A DNA stretch of 33,023 nucleotides from an uncultured beta proteobacterium (GCA_903897925.1 CAIUDG010000114.1:1-33023); one strand, 5' to 3'. Positions 23,743 to 32,876 are shown, counted from the first letter of the stretch. Translations and numbers: made by a program. The notes: generated by a model not told the origin, from the sequence alone.

Positions 23743-24867
23743 TCAACGGCTGGTACTGAAGTTGCCGGCCGCCACACAGTTGCGGCCATTGTGTTTGGCC
23801 AGATACACCCCGTTGTCGGCGGCCTTTAGCAAGTCTTCGACACAGCCCATGGCACTGGTGCGTGTCGCCACGCCCATGCTGATGCTGCCCTGCCAAACCC
23901 CGCCGTTCACACTGACCTGCATGCTGGCCACATCCCGGCGCACCTTCTCGGCCATCTGCAGGGCATCGTCGCGGGAGGTGCCCGGACAGATGATCAGGAA
24001 CTCGTCACCGCCCAGGCGAAACACCTGGTCGTCGGTGCGCAAGGCGTTGGCCAGGCGCCGCGCCAGTTGGCGCAGCACTTCATCACCAGCATCGTGACCA
24101 CAGCTGTCATTGATGCCCTTGAAACCATCGGCATCGACCATGATGCAGCTCAGTGGCTGGCGGTTTTGTGCCGACAGCTGCCAGGCCGCTGCCAGGACAT
24201 TGATAGCGTGGCGCCGGTTCGGCAGACTGGTCAGCACATCGGTCATGGCCAGGCCTTCGAGCCGCAGATTGGCCTCGGACAACTCTTGGGTGCGCTGTGC
24301 CACGCGCTGCTCCAGGGTGCGGTTGAGTTCCACCAAAGTCCGGTTGCGCTCCGAAACCTGGCTGAACAAGCGGTTGATGGCGACCAGCAAAGTGGCGGTG
24401 GCCGGGTCCCGGCTGGCGTGGTAGGACGCCAGCGCGTCCTGGGTCGAGATGCCCTGCTTGGCCGCAGCAATCAGCCAGGCCACGACCTTGTCAGAGCCCA
24501 ATATGTGGAACGCCAGCCAGTTGGTCAGGAAACTGATCAGCGCGCTGGCCTCCTCCTGCTGCTGCCCGGCCATGCCGCTGTGCAAAGCCTTCAGATCTGT
24601 CAGAAACTGGCCGTGTTCGTGGGCATGCTGTTCAATGAAATGCGGCGCCAGCCCATAGCGGACCATCAAGGCCTCTTCTTCCTGGAAGTGGTATATGGTG
24701 TAGTCAGTCAGCTTGAGAAACAGCGCCTCAATCTCGGCATTGCTGGCACCCTGCGAGCGCGTCAGTGCGTCGCCAAATTGATTTATGTTGTCAATCAGTT
24801 CGTGGTGCTGCTGATCGACTTTGTCCAAGCCGGTGAGAAAACACGGGTCCCATTGAAACCAGTCCAT
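23743..24867 (-). CDS. hemerythrin-GGDEF diguanylate cyclase
   Basis: A 374-residue soluble fusion. The N-terminal bacteriohemerythrin (about 1-140) has all seven di-iron ligands by motif: His21 (DQQH), His60 and Glu64 (HFQEE), His81 and His85 (HxxxH), His121 and Asp126 (HILGSD). A helical linker (about 160-205) leads to GGDEF (about 208-370) with intact GGDEF at 286-290 and an RTDD inhibitory I-site five residues before it. It should make c-di-GMP from GTP under control of O2 or redox state at the di-iron centre, as described for Bhr-DGC-type proteins. An AAGGGATG lies upstream of ATG 24867. Two small unknown genes precede it on the same strand. Confidence 0.94.
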   Translation of the reverse strand: MDWFQWDPCFLTGLDKVDQQHHELIDNINQFGDALTRSQGASNAEIEALFLKLTDYTIYHFQEEEALMVRYGLAPHFIEQHAHEHGQFLTDLKALHSGMAGQQQEEASALISFLTNWLAFHILGSDKVVAWLIAAAKQGISTQDALASYHASRDPATATLLVAINRLFSQVSERNRTLVELNRTLEQRVAQRTQELSEANLRLEGLAMTDVLTSLPNRRHAINVLAAAWQLSAQNRQPLSCIMVDADGFKGINDSCGHDAGDEVLRQLARRLANALRTDDQVFRLGGDEFLIICPGTSRDDALQMAEKVRRDVASMQVSVNGGVWQGSISMGVATRTSAMGCVEDLLKAADNGVYLAKHNGRNCVAAGNFSTSR

Positions 24868-24894
24868 CGCTAGTCATCCCTTTTGCCGATAGCA

Positions 24895-24913
24895 GCGCAG
24901 ACACTTTCTGCGC
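24895..24913. other. hairpin between small gene and diguanylate cyclase
   Basis: GCGCAGA (24895-24901) and TCTGCGC (24907-24913) form a perfect 7-bp stem with a 5-base loop, 28 bases upstream of the cyclase ATG and 75 bases after the small-gene stop. There is no T-run. It may weakly terminate the small genes or sit in the cyclase leader. Confidence 0.35.
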
Positions 24914-24988
24914 CGCAGCCGCTGGTGCGCGCCATTCGACCATCGGCATTATCAAGGGAAAACCCGCATTTTCCGCAGCAGCATCAGG

Positions 24989-25288
24989 TCAATGCACAGC
25001 GTGCCAAAGGCGCAAGCGCATCGACAGATCACCCAAATCGACATCGACCTCGGATTGCAAGCGGTCGAATACCTCTTCGGCGCAGATGTCCGGATAAATC
25101 GTTTCTGCGATACGGGCCAACTCGTCCTCATGCCCGAACCAGCTCGTCATAGACAGGTATTTGGCCATGAACGCCAGGGTGCGCGCATCCAGTGCAGAAG
25201 GTTTTCGGGCGGTCCAGTCATCCATCAGGAAATGGTCGCGCTGCGCGGCGCAAAACGAGGTCAATGCATTCAACTCCTGGCGGTTCAT
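24989..25288 (-). CDS. small acidic cytosolic protein of unknown function
   Basis: A 99-residue protein starting at ATG 25288, with AAGGAG six bases upstream (the frame extends to 25312 but lacks a ribosome site). It is predicted mostly helical, acidic toward the C-terminus (EEVFDRLQSEVDVDLGDL), Trp/Met-bearing (MTSWFGHEDEL), without membrane segment or signal peptide. I do not recognise a family. It follows another small gene by 48 bases and precedes the hemerythrin-GGDEF gene on the same strand, so the three may be co-expressed. Confidence 0.72.
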   Translation of the reverse strand: MNRQELNALTSFCAAQRDHFLMDDWTARKPSALDARTLAFMAKYLSMTSWFGHEDELARIAETIYPDICAEEVFDRLQSEVDVDLGDLSMRLRLWHAVH

Positions 25289-25336
25289 CGTCAACTCCTT
25301 TCGGTATGGCATACAACACAGGGGTCCAACCGCGCC

Positions 25337-25567
25337 CTACATGGGTGGCTGGCTTGACTCGACAGGCAGGTCCTGTCGCGAAATACGCTGCATCAGTGCA
25401 TTGCACACGCGGTCCAGCTCGGCCCGCTGTTGCAAATGCTCTGCTTCAAACAACAAGTCCTTGAGCGACAACGACAAGCGCAGCAGCGCGGCGCGCAACT
25501 GCTCAATATCGTGCGTCAAAGCGGGCCATCCAACGCTGGGGCCAGCATCCTCCCTATCGATATTCAT
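25337..25567 (-). CDS. small coiled-coil protein of unknown function
   Basis: A 76-residue protein from ATG 25567, chosen because AAGGAGG lies four bases upstream. Residues about 18-63 form an amphipathic, Leu-rich helix (DIEQLRAALLRLSLSLKDLLFEAEHLQQRAELDRV), probably a coiled coil for self- or partner-association. There is no signal peptide. The family is unknown. The ribosome site lies within an inverted repeat (25576-25596). It probably forms a transcription unit with the next small gene. Confidence 0.68.
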   Translation of the reverse strand: MNIDREDAGPSVGWPALTHDIEQLRAALLRLSLSLKDLLFEAEHLQQRAELDRVCNALMQRISRQDLPVESSQPPM

Positions 25568-25575
25568 AGCGCCTC

Positions 25576-25596
25576 CTTGTCCAGTCAATTGACAAG
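25576..25596 (-). promoter_or_regulatory. inverted repeat overlapping a ribosome-binding site
   Basis: CTTGTC (25576-25581) and GACAAG (25591-25596) flank a 9-base spacer containing TCAATTGA. On the minus strand the second arm runs into the AAGGAGG of the gene starting at 25567, so a hairpin could limit ribosome access; an operator is the alternative. The rest of 25597-25816 shows no gene and no clear promoter by eye. Confidence 0.35.
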
Positions 25597-25816
25597 ATTC
25601 ACGGGCAATAGCCAGTCCCTGCCAGCAGCAACACCAGCACTTGCCCAGATGCCATCATCGAAGTTTCTGTCAGCCGCACAATCAGCAGAACCTGATTTTG
25701 GGTAAGCAAATTCCTACACCACCCCGGTAAAACTTCACACTCCACCCGGGCGCTCCGCTCGACCGTCAGAGATTTAGCCGATACCATCAGGCTTCGTTAC
25801 GCCGTTACAAAAATAC

Positions 25817-27427
25817 ATGTCCGATTTGGCAATGTCCCACGCTGTGCAACTGTCACGCGCGCAAGCCGGTGCCGGTGACGAATCACTGCAAGTCAGATAT
25901 GCCCAGCTGCAGGCGCGCTTTGCGGCCCAGTCAGACGAATTGCAGCAATCGCGCCAGCAGCTGCGCCAATACCAGGCCATGCTGAACCACCTGCCGGTGC
26001 TAATCGCCTACTGGGACCAGCACCTGATCAACCGCTATGCCAACCAGGCCTACGAAAGCTGGCTCGGACAGCGTCCGGACCAGATCCAGGGCCAGCACAT
26101 GGAAACCGTGCTCGGCAAAGAGTTGTTTGCCAAAAACCGCTTTTATATCGAGCGTGTGCTGGCCGGGCAAAAGCAGCGCTTTGAGCGCGAAGTCGTCAAT
26201 CCCCAAACCCAGGAACGGCGCTCGTCGCAAGCCGACTACATTCCGCATTTCGAAAACGGCGCCTGCTGCGGCTTCTTCGTGCTGGTCACCGATATCACCG
26301 CGCTCAGGGAAGCCGAACTGGCCTTGCTCAAACGCAAGAAGCTGCTGTTTGACAGCGAGCGCCGCTATCGCTCGGTGGTCACCGACCAGACCGAACTGAT
26401 TTCACGCCTGCGCGGCGATGGCTGCTATCTGTTTGCCAATGAAGTATTTTGTAAATTTTTCAACATCCCGCCTGACCAGCTGATCGGCGCACGCTGGGCT
26501 CCGCTGGTCCATCCGGAGGACCTGGAGCGCGTCAACGCCGAGCTATCCCTGCTCAGCGCAGAGCACCCGGTGGTGATGATTGAAAACCGCGTCATTTCGG
26601 GTACTGGCCAATCGCACTGGATGCAGTTCAGCAACCGCGGCTTTTTCAATACCGACGGCAAGCTGCGTGAAATTCAGTCGGTCGGGCGCGATATCACACA
26701 GCGCAAACTAGCCGAAACCGAACTGCTGCAACTGAACCAGGCACTCACCGCCTCACGCCGCGCACTGCGTGAAATGGCGGCGCACAACGAGTCCCTGATC
26801 GAAACCGAAAGAAAACGCATTTCCCGCGAAGTGCATGACGAACTGGGCCAACTGCTCACCGCCTTGCGCATGGATATTCTGTATTTGCAAATGCGCTATT
26901 GCACCCTCGACCCAGGCCTGGAACAAAAGATCGACGGCATGAAACAACTGGTCGACCAGGCGATGCAGGGCGTGCGCAATGTGGCCGCGCATTTGCGTCC
27001 GGCAGCGCTGGACATCGGTCTGATCGATGCGCTGCGCTGGCTGTGCTCCGAATTCAGCAACAAGAGCGGCGTGCCTTGCCAGCTGCACGCCAATCTGAGT
27101 GCGCTGCGACCGGACGAGCAAAAATCCATCGTCCTGTTCCGCATCGTGCAAGAGTCGCTGACCAACATCACCCGCTACGCCCGGGCGACACAGGTCAACG
27201 TGCACATGGAATACCTGGAGCAGGCGCTGATCGTCAGCGTGATCGACAACGGCATCGGCTTTGACCTGCAGCAACCCAGCGTACGGAAATCCTTCGGCCT
27301 GCTGGGCATGCAGGAGCGCGCGCTGGCCCTGGGCGGCACCGTCAGCATTCGCAGCCGGCCGGCTTGTGGCACCTGTGTCGCGGTCTCGATTCCGATGGAC
27401 GCGACAGAAATCAAGGCAGAGACATGA
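25817..27427 (+). CDS. soluble PAS-PAS NarL-type (HisKA_3) histidine kinase
   Basis: A 536-residue kinase without membrane segments. An N-terminal coiled coil (about 20-55) is followed by PAS1 (about 55-165, PVLIAYWDQHLINRYANQAY), PAS2 (about 180-305, ending DITQRKLAE), HisKA_3 with RISREVHDELGQ (His340) and a short HATPase (VDNG-type N-box VIDNGIGFD, then FGLLGMQERA). PAS1 resembles the PAS_4 type that binds small aromatic or other ligands, but the ligand is unknown. No ribosome site precedes ATG 25817, so the start is uncertain; an in-frame ATG lies at 25832. It overlaps the regulator gene by ATGA (27424-27427), defining a cognate pair. Confidence 0.92.
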   Translation: MSDLAMSHAVQLSRAQAGAGDESLQVRYAQLQARFAAQSDELQQSRQQLRQYQAMLNHLPVLIAYWDQHLINRYANQAYESWLGQRPDQIQGQHMETVLGKELFAKNRFYIERVLAGQKQRFEREVVNPQTQERRSSQADYIPHFENGACCGFFVLVTDITALREAELALLKRKKLLFDSERRYRSVVTDQTELISRLRGDGCYLFANEVFCKFFNIPPDQLIGARWAPLVHPEDLERVNAELSLLSAEHPVVMIENRVISGTGQSHWMQFSNRGFFNTDGKLREIQSVGRDITQRKLAETELLQLNQALTASRRALREMAAHNESLIETERKRISREVHDELGQLLTALRMDILYLQMRYCTLDPGLEQKIDGMKQLVDQAMQGVRNVAAHLRPAALDIGLIDALRWLCSEFSNKSGVPCQLHANLSALRPDEQKSIVLFRIVQESLTNITRYARATQVNVHMEYLEQALIVSVIDNGIGFDLQQPSVRKSFGLLGMQERALALGGTVSIRSRPACGTCVAVSIPMDATEIKAET

Positions 27428-28098
27428 TTCGCATACTGATCGCCGATGACCACGCCATTGTGCGCACCGGACTCAAGCAGATATTCGCGCTGATACCGGA
27501 TATCCAGATCGTCGGCGAAGCCGACAGCAAGCCACAAATTCTGGAGTTTCTGCGCCACAACGCATGCGACCTGCTGCTGCTGGACCTGAATATGCCGGGC
27601 GGCAGCGGCTCCGACCTGGTATCCAACCTGCGCGTGCGCTGGCCCGATCTGCCAATTCTGGTGCTGACCATGCACAACGAACCGCAAATGGCCGCCAGTG
27701 TGCTGCGTGCCGGCGCCAATGGCTACATCACCAAAGACTGCGATCTGGACGTGCTGTTGCCGGCAGTGCGCAAGGTTGCCGCACATGGCAACTACCTGTC
27801 ACCCGGGCTGGCCGAAAAAATCGTGTTTTACGAAACCCCGAATTCCAATGGCGCTCTGCATCTGCAACTGACCGAGCGCGAAAACCAGGTATTCCAGTTG
27901 CTGACCCAGGGGCTAAGCATTGGCGACATCTCGGCCATGCTGGTGGTCAGCCACAAGACCGTCAGCACCCACAAAATCCGGCTGTTGAAAAAACTCTATT
28001 GCAGCAACATGGCGGACCTGATGCGCTACGCCATTGCCCACAACCTGCTGCAGGAACACGCGCCAGAAAAATTCCGCGCCTCGCCCTATCCCGGATAA
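27424..28098 (+). CDS. NarL/FixJ-family response regulator
   Basis: A 224-residue regulator. The receiver (1-120) has the acidic pair Asp8-Asp9, phospho-acceptor Asp54 in LLLLDLNMPGGSG, Thr in LTMHNEP, and Lys in ITKDCD. The C-terminal LuxR-type helix-turn-helix (about 150-210) reads LTERENQVFQLLTQGLSIGDISAMLVVSHKTVSTHKIRLLKKL. It is a DNA-binding transcription factor, presumably phosphorylated by the kinase it overlaps by ATGA. The next gene on the same strand is a GGDEF-EAL protein 260 bases away, a plausible but unproven target. Confidence 0.95.
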   Translation: MIRILIADDHAIVRTGLKQIFALIPDIQIVGEADSKPQILEFLRHNACDLLLLDLNMPGGSGSDLVSNLRVRWPDLPILVLTMHNEPQMAASVLRAGANGYITKDCDLDVLLPAVRKVAAHGNYLSPGLAEKIVFYETPNSNGALHLQLTERENQVFQLLTQGLSIGDISAMLVVSHKTVSTHKIRLLKKLYCSNMADLMRYAIAHNLLQEHAPEKFRASPYPG

Positions 28099-28106
28099 GG
28101 CCCGGG

Positions 28107-28153
28107 CCGGCCTTGCGCCGGGGCGGATTTTCAGTAAGCCGGCGCTGCCGGCT
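28107..28153 (+). terminator. tandem GC-rich hairpins after the response regulator
   Basis: CCGGC/GCCGG (28107-28121, loop 5) is followed by GGCGGATTTT. A perfect AGCCGGC/GCCGGCT hairpin (28137-28153, loop 3) comes next. This is a likely weak terminator region. The rest of 28154-28360 has further GC-rich self-complementary stretches but no gene and no convincing promoter by eye. Confidence 0.4.
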
Positions 28154-28360
28154 GCTGCGCATCGGCTGAGGTCTGCAGCACCGGTCGGCGCAGGGGCGCC
28201 AGCCGAAATCACGCCCGCCCGAGGCAAATAGCGCACACAAATTGATGGCAGTGCTACGCAATTCGTAAGCCGAGGCTGATTCCTGGTACGCATTGGCGCA
28301 GCAGCACTCCGCTAATGCCCAATCCCTGTGTACGCAATAGACCCTGCACACAGCACTCTT

Positions 28361-31300
28361 ATGGTGCCACCGCAGCTGCCATGGCCAAGCCCCAGACCTA
28401 TGATGGTTCGCATGGACTTGGAATTTTCTGAAACCATCGGAGAAGGCTTGGCACGGTTTGATGCCAACCACCGCATCGTCTATGCCAACCAGGCGCTGGC
28501 CGCGCTCGGTTCGCGGCTGCCGGAACAGCTGGTCGGAAAAACCGCTGACGCGCTCGACGTGCCGGCAGACGTGGTGGCCCTGTGGGAGCAGGGCATTACC
28601 CAGGCCCTGGAACAGGCCGAAGTGGTCCATCTCCAGTTCCGGCTGCCGCAAACCGCTGGCCTGCGCCATTTTTCCTCGGTGTTCACGCCGGAGCGCGATG
28701 CGACCGGCGCGGTGCGCTCGGTGCTGTTCAGCAACAACGAAATCGCGCTGCAGCCGGCGCTGGCCGACTTTGTCGGCGACGATATTGCCAGCGCCCACTA
28801 CAAAGCCATTGTTGACTGTTCGGACGACGCCATCATCAGCAAGACCCTCGACGGCCTGGTGACCAGCTGGAACCCGGGCGCCCGGCGCATCTTCGGCTAC
28901 ACCGAGGCCGAGATGCTGCACCAGCCGATGCTGCGCCTGTTCCCGCCGGAGCGCAGCAATGAAGAGCAATTCATTCTGGAACGGCTGATGGACGGCGAAA
29001 AAGTCGATCACTTTGAAACCGAGCGGGTGCGCAAGGACGGCAGCCGGGTGCTGGTATCGGTGACGATTTCGCCGATTCGGGACCGCCACGGAATCATTGT
29101 CGGAGCGTCCAAGATTGCGCGCGACATCACCCAGGTCAAGCTGCAGCAGCAGCGCCTGCAAATGACCCTGGAAGCCACCAGCGATGGACTGTGGGACTGG
29201 GACCTGCAAACCGGCCACATCCATCGCACCCAGCAATACTTCAAAGTCACCGGATATTCACCCGCCGATGACACGCATGACTTTGCATTCTTTAAACGCA
29301 GCGTGCACCCGGACGATTTGCCAGCGGCGATGGCCCAGATCAATGCCCACTTGCGTGGCGAGTCGCCGCAGATCGACTTTGAATACCGGCTGCTCTCCAA
29401 GTTCGGCTTCAGCGGCCGCTGGATGCACGCGCGCGGGCGCGTGATAGAGCGCAGCAAATCGGGCATGCCGCTGCGCATGGTCGGTGCCCTGACCGATATC
29501 TCGGTACGCAAAGCCGCCGAGCAACAGGTGCAGGAACGCGAACAGCAATTGCAGCGCGTGCTCAACGGCTCCGACCAGGCCTATTGGGAACTCGACCTGA
29601 GCAACAACACGGTACAGGCCAGTCCGCGCTGGGAATCGATGCTGGGCTATGCCCCGGGTGAATTGCAAATCACGCCGGACAACTGGAGCAAGCCGATCCA
29701 CCCGGATGACTTGCGCGCCGTGCAAATTCTGCTCAAAGCCCATCTGCGCGGCCGTACCCCGGGCTTCACCTGCGAAATGCGCTGTGCTACCAAACGCGGC
29801 GACTGGCGCTGGATTCATTCGCGCGGCAAGATTGTCGAACGCGACCCGGACGGTGAGCCCGCCAAAATCTCCGGCACCTGGACCGACATCACACAGCGCA
29901 AGGTGCTGGAACTGGCCCGCGATGAGGCCAACGCCGTGTTCACCAGCAGCTACGAGGGCATCCTGGTGGCGAATGCGCGGCAGGAGATCATCAAGGTCAA
30001 CCCGGCGTTCAGCCGCATCACCGGCTATGCGCCAGAGGAAGTACTGGGCAAGACACCGCACGTGCTGGCATCGGACCGGCATGACGCCGCCTTCTACCAA
30101 GACCTGTGGCGCACCGTCACGGACAAAGGGGTCTGGACCGGTGAGATATGGAACCGGCGCAAGACCGGTGAAATCTATGCCGAACACCTGTCGATCACAT
30201 CGGTGCTCGACGTGAATAAAAAAGTGCAGTACTACGTGGGCGTCTTCTTCGACATCAGCCTGCTCAAACAACACGAAGCCGAGCTCGACCGGGTGGCCCA
30301 CTTTGACCCGCTCACCGGCATTCCGAACCGGCGTCTGCTGGCGGACCGCATGGAGCAATCGATTCTGCGCGCCAACCGCAACAACAGCGCACTGGCGGTG
30401 TGCTACCTGGACCTGGACGGATTCAAGAATATCAACGACATCTACGGTCACGCCGCCGGCGACCAGGTACTCCGGGAAGTCACCATCTTTCTGAAACAGA
30501 TACTGCGCGCCGAAGACACCCTGGCGCGCCTGGGTGGCGACGAGTTTGTGATTTTGCTGGCCGATATCAGCTCGCCGGAACAATGCACGCTGATACTGGA
30601 ACGTGCCATGGGTGCTATCAACCAGCCGATTCTGGTGGATGGCACTGCAGTGACTATTTCTGCCAGCATTGGCGTCAGCCTGTACCCGGAAGACCACGTC
30701 GATGCAGACACCTTGCTGCGCCACGCCGACCAGGCCATGTACCTGGCCAAGGACTCGGGGAAAAACCGCTTCCACCTGTTTGACCCGGGCAGCGATCGCA
30801 AGGCACAGGCGCACCGGCAGTCCTTGCAACGCCTGCGCGAAGCCCTCGAAAAACACGAGTTCTGCCTGTATTACCAACCCAAGGTGAATATGGTGACGGG
30901 CGACGTGATCGGCATGGAAGCGCTGATCCGCTGGAACCACCCCGAGCGCGGCGTGCTGGCGCCTGGGGAGTTTTTGCCGCTGGTCTACGACAGCCCGCTG
31001 GAGCAACCGCTCGGCTTCTGGGTGTTGTGCAGCGCGCTGCAGCAGATGCAGGACTGGATCGCCCAGGGCCTGCAGATTCCGATCAGCATCAATGTCAGCG
31101 CCGCCCACCTGATGCAAAAGGACTTTGTGGCGCAGCTGAAACTGGCCCTGGCACAGCACCCGGCGGTGCCCGAAGGCTATCTGGAAATTGAAATTCTGGA
31201 AACCGCCGCGCTCGGGGATATTGAGTTTGGCATTCAGGTAATGCAGCAATGTCGGCAACTCGGCGTGCACTTTGCACTGGACGACTTCGGCACCGGCTAT

Positions 31301-31615
31301 TCCTCCCTCACCTATTTGCGCCGGCTGCCGATCGACCTGCTCAAGATCGACCAGAGTTTTGTGCGCTCCATGCTGAGCAACGCCGAAGACCGCGGCATTG
31401 TCGAAGGCGTGATCCGCATGGCCAACGCCTTTCACCGCGAGGTGCTGGCCGAAGGGGTTGAAACCATGGAGCACGGGGCGACGCTGCTGCGCCTGGGCTG
31501 CCAGCTGGCCCAGGGCTATGGTATTGCGCGGCCGATGCCAGCCGGGACAGTGGCCGACTGGACCCTGCAGTGGTATCTGAACCGTTCCTGGCAACAAACC
31601 AGCGCCTATCCGTAA
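28361..31615 (+). CDS. five-PAS GGDEF-EAL c-di-GMP enzyme
   Basis: About 1084 residues, no membrane segment. Five PAS domains lie at about 20-130, 145-265, 268-390, 392-515 and 520-640 (recurrent D(I/M)TQxK/SVRK ends). GGDEF (725-729) is canonical, with an RAED I-site before it. EAL (853-855, MEALIRWNHP) is accompanied by NVSAAHL, EILETAAL, DDFGTGYSSL, LKIDQSFV and AEGVET, so both synthesis and hydrolysis of c-di-GMP look possible. The start is uncertain: GTG 28328 and ATGs at 28361, 28400 and 28412 all lack a clear ribosome site, and the first PAS is complete even from 28412. It is probably controlled by the PAS inputs; the upstream two-component pair may regulate it. Confidence 0.93.
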   Translation: MVPPQLPWPSPRPMMVRMDLEFSETIGEGLARFDANHRIVYANQALAALGSRLPEQLVGKTADALDVPADVVALWEQGITQALEQAEVVHLQFRLPQTAGLRHFSSVFTPERDATGAVRSVLFSNNEIALQPALADFVGDDIASAHYKAIVDCSDDAIISKTLDGLVTSWNPGARRIFGYTEAEMLHQPMLRLFPPERSNEEQFILERLMDGEKVDHFETERVRKDGSRVLVSVTISPIRDRHGIIVGASKIARDITQVKLQQQRLQMTLEATSDGLWDWDLQTGHIHRTQQYFKVTGYSPADDTHDFAFFKRSVHPDDLPAAMAQINAHLRGESPQIDFEYRLLSKFGFSGRWMHARGRVIERSKSGMPLRMVGALTDISVRKAAEQQVQEREQQLQRVLNGSDQAYWELDLSNNTVQASPRWESMLGYAPGELQITPDNWSKPIHPDDLRAVQILLKAHLRGRTPGFTCEMRCATKRGDWRWIHSRGKIVERDPDGEPAKISGTWTDITQRKVLELARDEANAVFTSSYEGILVANARQEIIKVNPAFSRITGYAPEEVLGKTPHVLASDRHDAAFYQDLWRTVTDKGVWTGEIWNRRKTGEIYAEHLSITSVLDVNKKVQYYVGVFFDISLLKQHEAELDRVAHFDPLTGIPNRRLLADRMEQSILRANRNNSALAVCYLDLDGFKNINDIYGHAAGDQVLREVTIFLKQILRAEDTLARLGGDEFVILLADISSPEQCTLILERAMGAINQPILVDGTAVTISASIGVSLYPEDHVDADTLLRHADQAMYLAKDSGKNRFHLFDPGSDRKAQAHRQSLQRLREALEKHEFCLYYQPKVNMVTGDVIGMEALIRWNHPERGVLAPGEFLPLVYDSPLEQPLGFWVLCSALQQMQDWIAQGLQIPISINVSAAHLMQKDFVAQLKLALAQHPAVPEGYLEIEILETAALGDIEFGIQVMQQCRQLGVHFALDDFGTGYSSLTYLRRLPIDLLKIDQSFVRSMLSNAEDRGIVEGVIRMANAFHREVLAEGVETMEHGATLLRLGCQLAQGYGIARPMPAGTVADWTLQWYLNRSWQQTSAYP

Positions 31616-31624
31616 CGCGGCTAT

Positions 31625-31641
31625 GCTTGGAGCTTCCAAGC
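31625..31641 (+). other. hairpin between GGDEF-EAL and MFS genes
   Basis: GCTTGGA (31625-31631) and TCCAAGC (31635-31641) form a perfect 7-bp stem with a 3-base loop directly after the GGDEF-EAL stop. No U-run follows, so termination would be weak. Confidence 0.45.
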
Positions 31642-31685
31642 TACCTCCACCCTATTCCTGATGCCCGCGTCAGGTGTATTTCCGC

Positions 31686-32876
31686 ATGCCACTTCACACT
31701 CTGCGTCTGCACCTATTTGGCGACGGTCGCCATGCCTCGCGCGCGATTCTCTGGATCATTGGCTTTTTCGCCTTTCTGAATGTCTATTCGATGCAGGCGG
31801 TGCTGCCGCTGGTGATGCAGGACTTTCTGGCCTCGCCGGTACAGGCCGGCAGCACGGTCGGCGCCACGGTGCTGGCGATCGCGCTGATTTCGCCTTTCAT
31901 TGGCATGTTGTCGGATGCGCTGGGCCGCAAACCGGTGCTGTGCACTTCGCTGTTTGCGCTGACGCTGCCTACCGCGCTGATTCCACTGGCGCACAGTCTG
32001 GGCTGGGTCATTGCGCTGCGCTTTATGCAGGGCCTGGCGGTGCCCGGCATTGTGGTGGTGCTGATTGCCTATATTTCGGAAGAGTTTGACAGCAGCCAGG
32101 TGGCGCGCATGACCACGACGTATGTCGGCGGCACGGTGATGGGCGGCTTTTGCGGGCGCTTCATTACCGGCCATGCGGGCCAGTTGCTGGGCTGGCGCGG
32201 TGCCTTTTTTACGCTGGCTTTGCTGAATCTGGTGGGTGCGCTGCTGGCCTGGCGTTTTCTGCCGGCGTCGCGCCATTTTGTTGCCAACCGCGATTTGAAG
32301 GGCGGGCTGCGGATTTTGCGTCTGCATTTGCAGAATCGGCGTTTGCTGGCGATTTGCGGCTTGGGGTTCTGTGTGTTGTTTTCGCTGGTGGGTACCTTTA
32401 CTTATGTCAATCTGTACCTGATTGCGGCGCCGTTTCAGCTGTCTACCGGCGGGCTGGCGAATGTATTTTGCGTCTATCTGTTGGGGGTGGTGGTGACGCC
32501 GATGACGGGGCGTTTTATTGTGCGCCAGGGATTTCTGAGGTCGGTGTTGGTTGCGTTGGCGGTTTCTGCGTGTGGTTTGTTGTTGACTTTGCTGCCTTCG
32601 CTGTTGGCGGTGATTGTGGGTTTGGCGGTGTGTTCATGTGGTGTGTTTGTATGCCAGTCGGCCACTATTAGCCATATTGCGAATAATGTGACGCAGGGGC
32701 GTTCGCTGGCTACCGGCTTGTATTACCTGAGTTATTACGCGGGCGGGGCGTTTGGTAGTTGGGTGGCGGGGTTGGCGTATGAGGGGTGGCTTTGGACCGG
32801 GTCGGTGTTGTCGATTTTGTTGATGCAAGGGGTTGCGGCGGGGATTGCGGTTTTCTTTTTGCGGCGGCGGCAGTGA
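31686..32876 (+). CDS. MFS transporter, YnfM-like
   Basis: A 396-residue inner-membrane carrier with about 12 hydrophobic segments. It resembles E. coli YnfM: YSMQAVLPLVMQDF in the first helix pair, the MFS signature GMLSDALGRKPV, and LIAYISEEFDSSQVARMTTTYVGGTVMGGFCGRF in the middle. LPASRHF and a GLYYLSYYAGGAFGSW segment follow in the C-terminal half. ATG 31686 is chosen; GTG 31674 in frame is an alternative, with AGG 11 bases upstream of the ATG. The substrate is unknown. Leu codon use shifts from CTG to many TTG in the last third and the coding strand becomes G/T-rich. Confidence 0.92.
   Translation: MPLHTLRLHLFGDGRHASRAILWIIGFFAFLNVYSMQAVLPLVMQDFLASPVQAGSTVGATVLAIALISPFIGMLSDALGRKPVLCTSLFALTLPTALIPLAHSLGWVIALRFMQGLAVPGIVVVLIAYISEEFDSSQVARMTTTYVGGTVMGGFCGRFITGHAGQLLGWRGAFFTLALLNLVGALLAWRFLPASRHFVANRDLKGGLRILRLHLQNRRLLAICGLGFCVLFSLVGTFTYVNLYLIAAPFQLSTGGLANVFCVYLLGVVVTPMTGRFIVRQGFLRSVLVALAVSACGLLLTLLPSLLAVIVGLAVCSCGVFVCQSATISHIANNVTQGRSLATGLYYLSYYAGGAFGSWVAGLAYEGWLWTGSVLSILLMQGVAAGIAVFFLRRRQ

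Noticed and set aside
29258..31639. 793-codon open frame opposite the GGDEF-EAL gene
   Set aside because: It is antisense to a well-supported gene with intact catalytic motifs; no domain is recognisable in the opposite frame.
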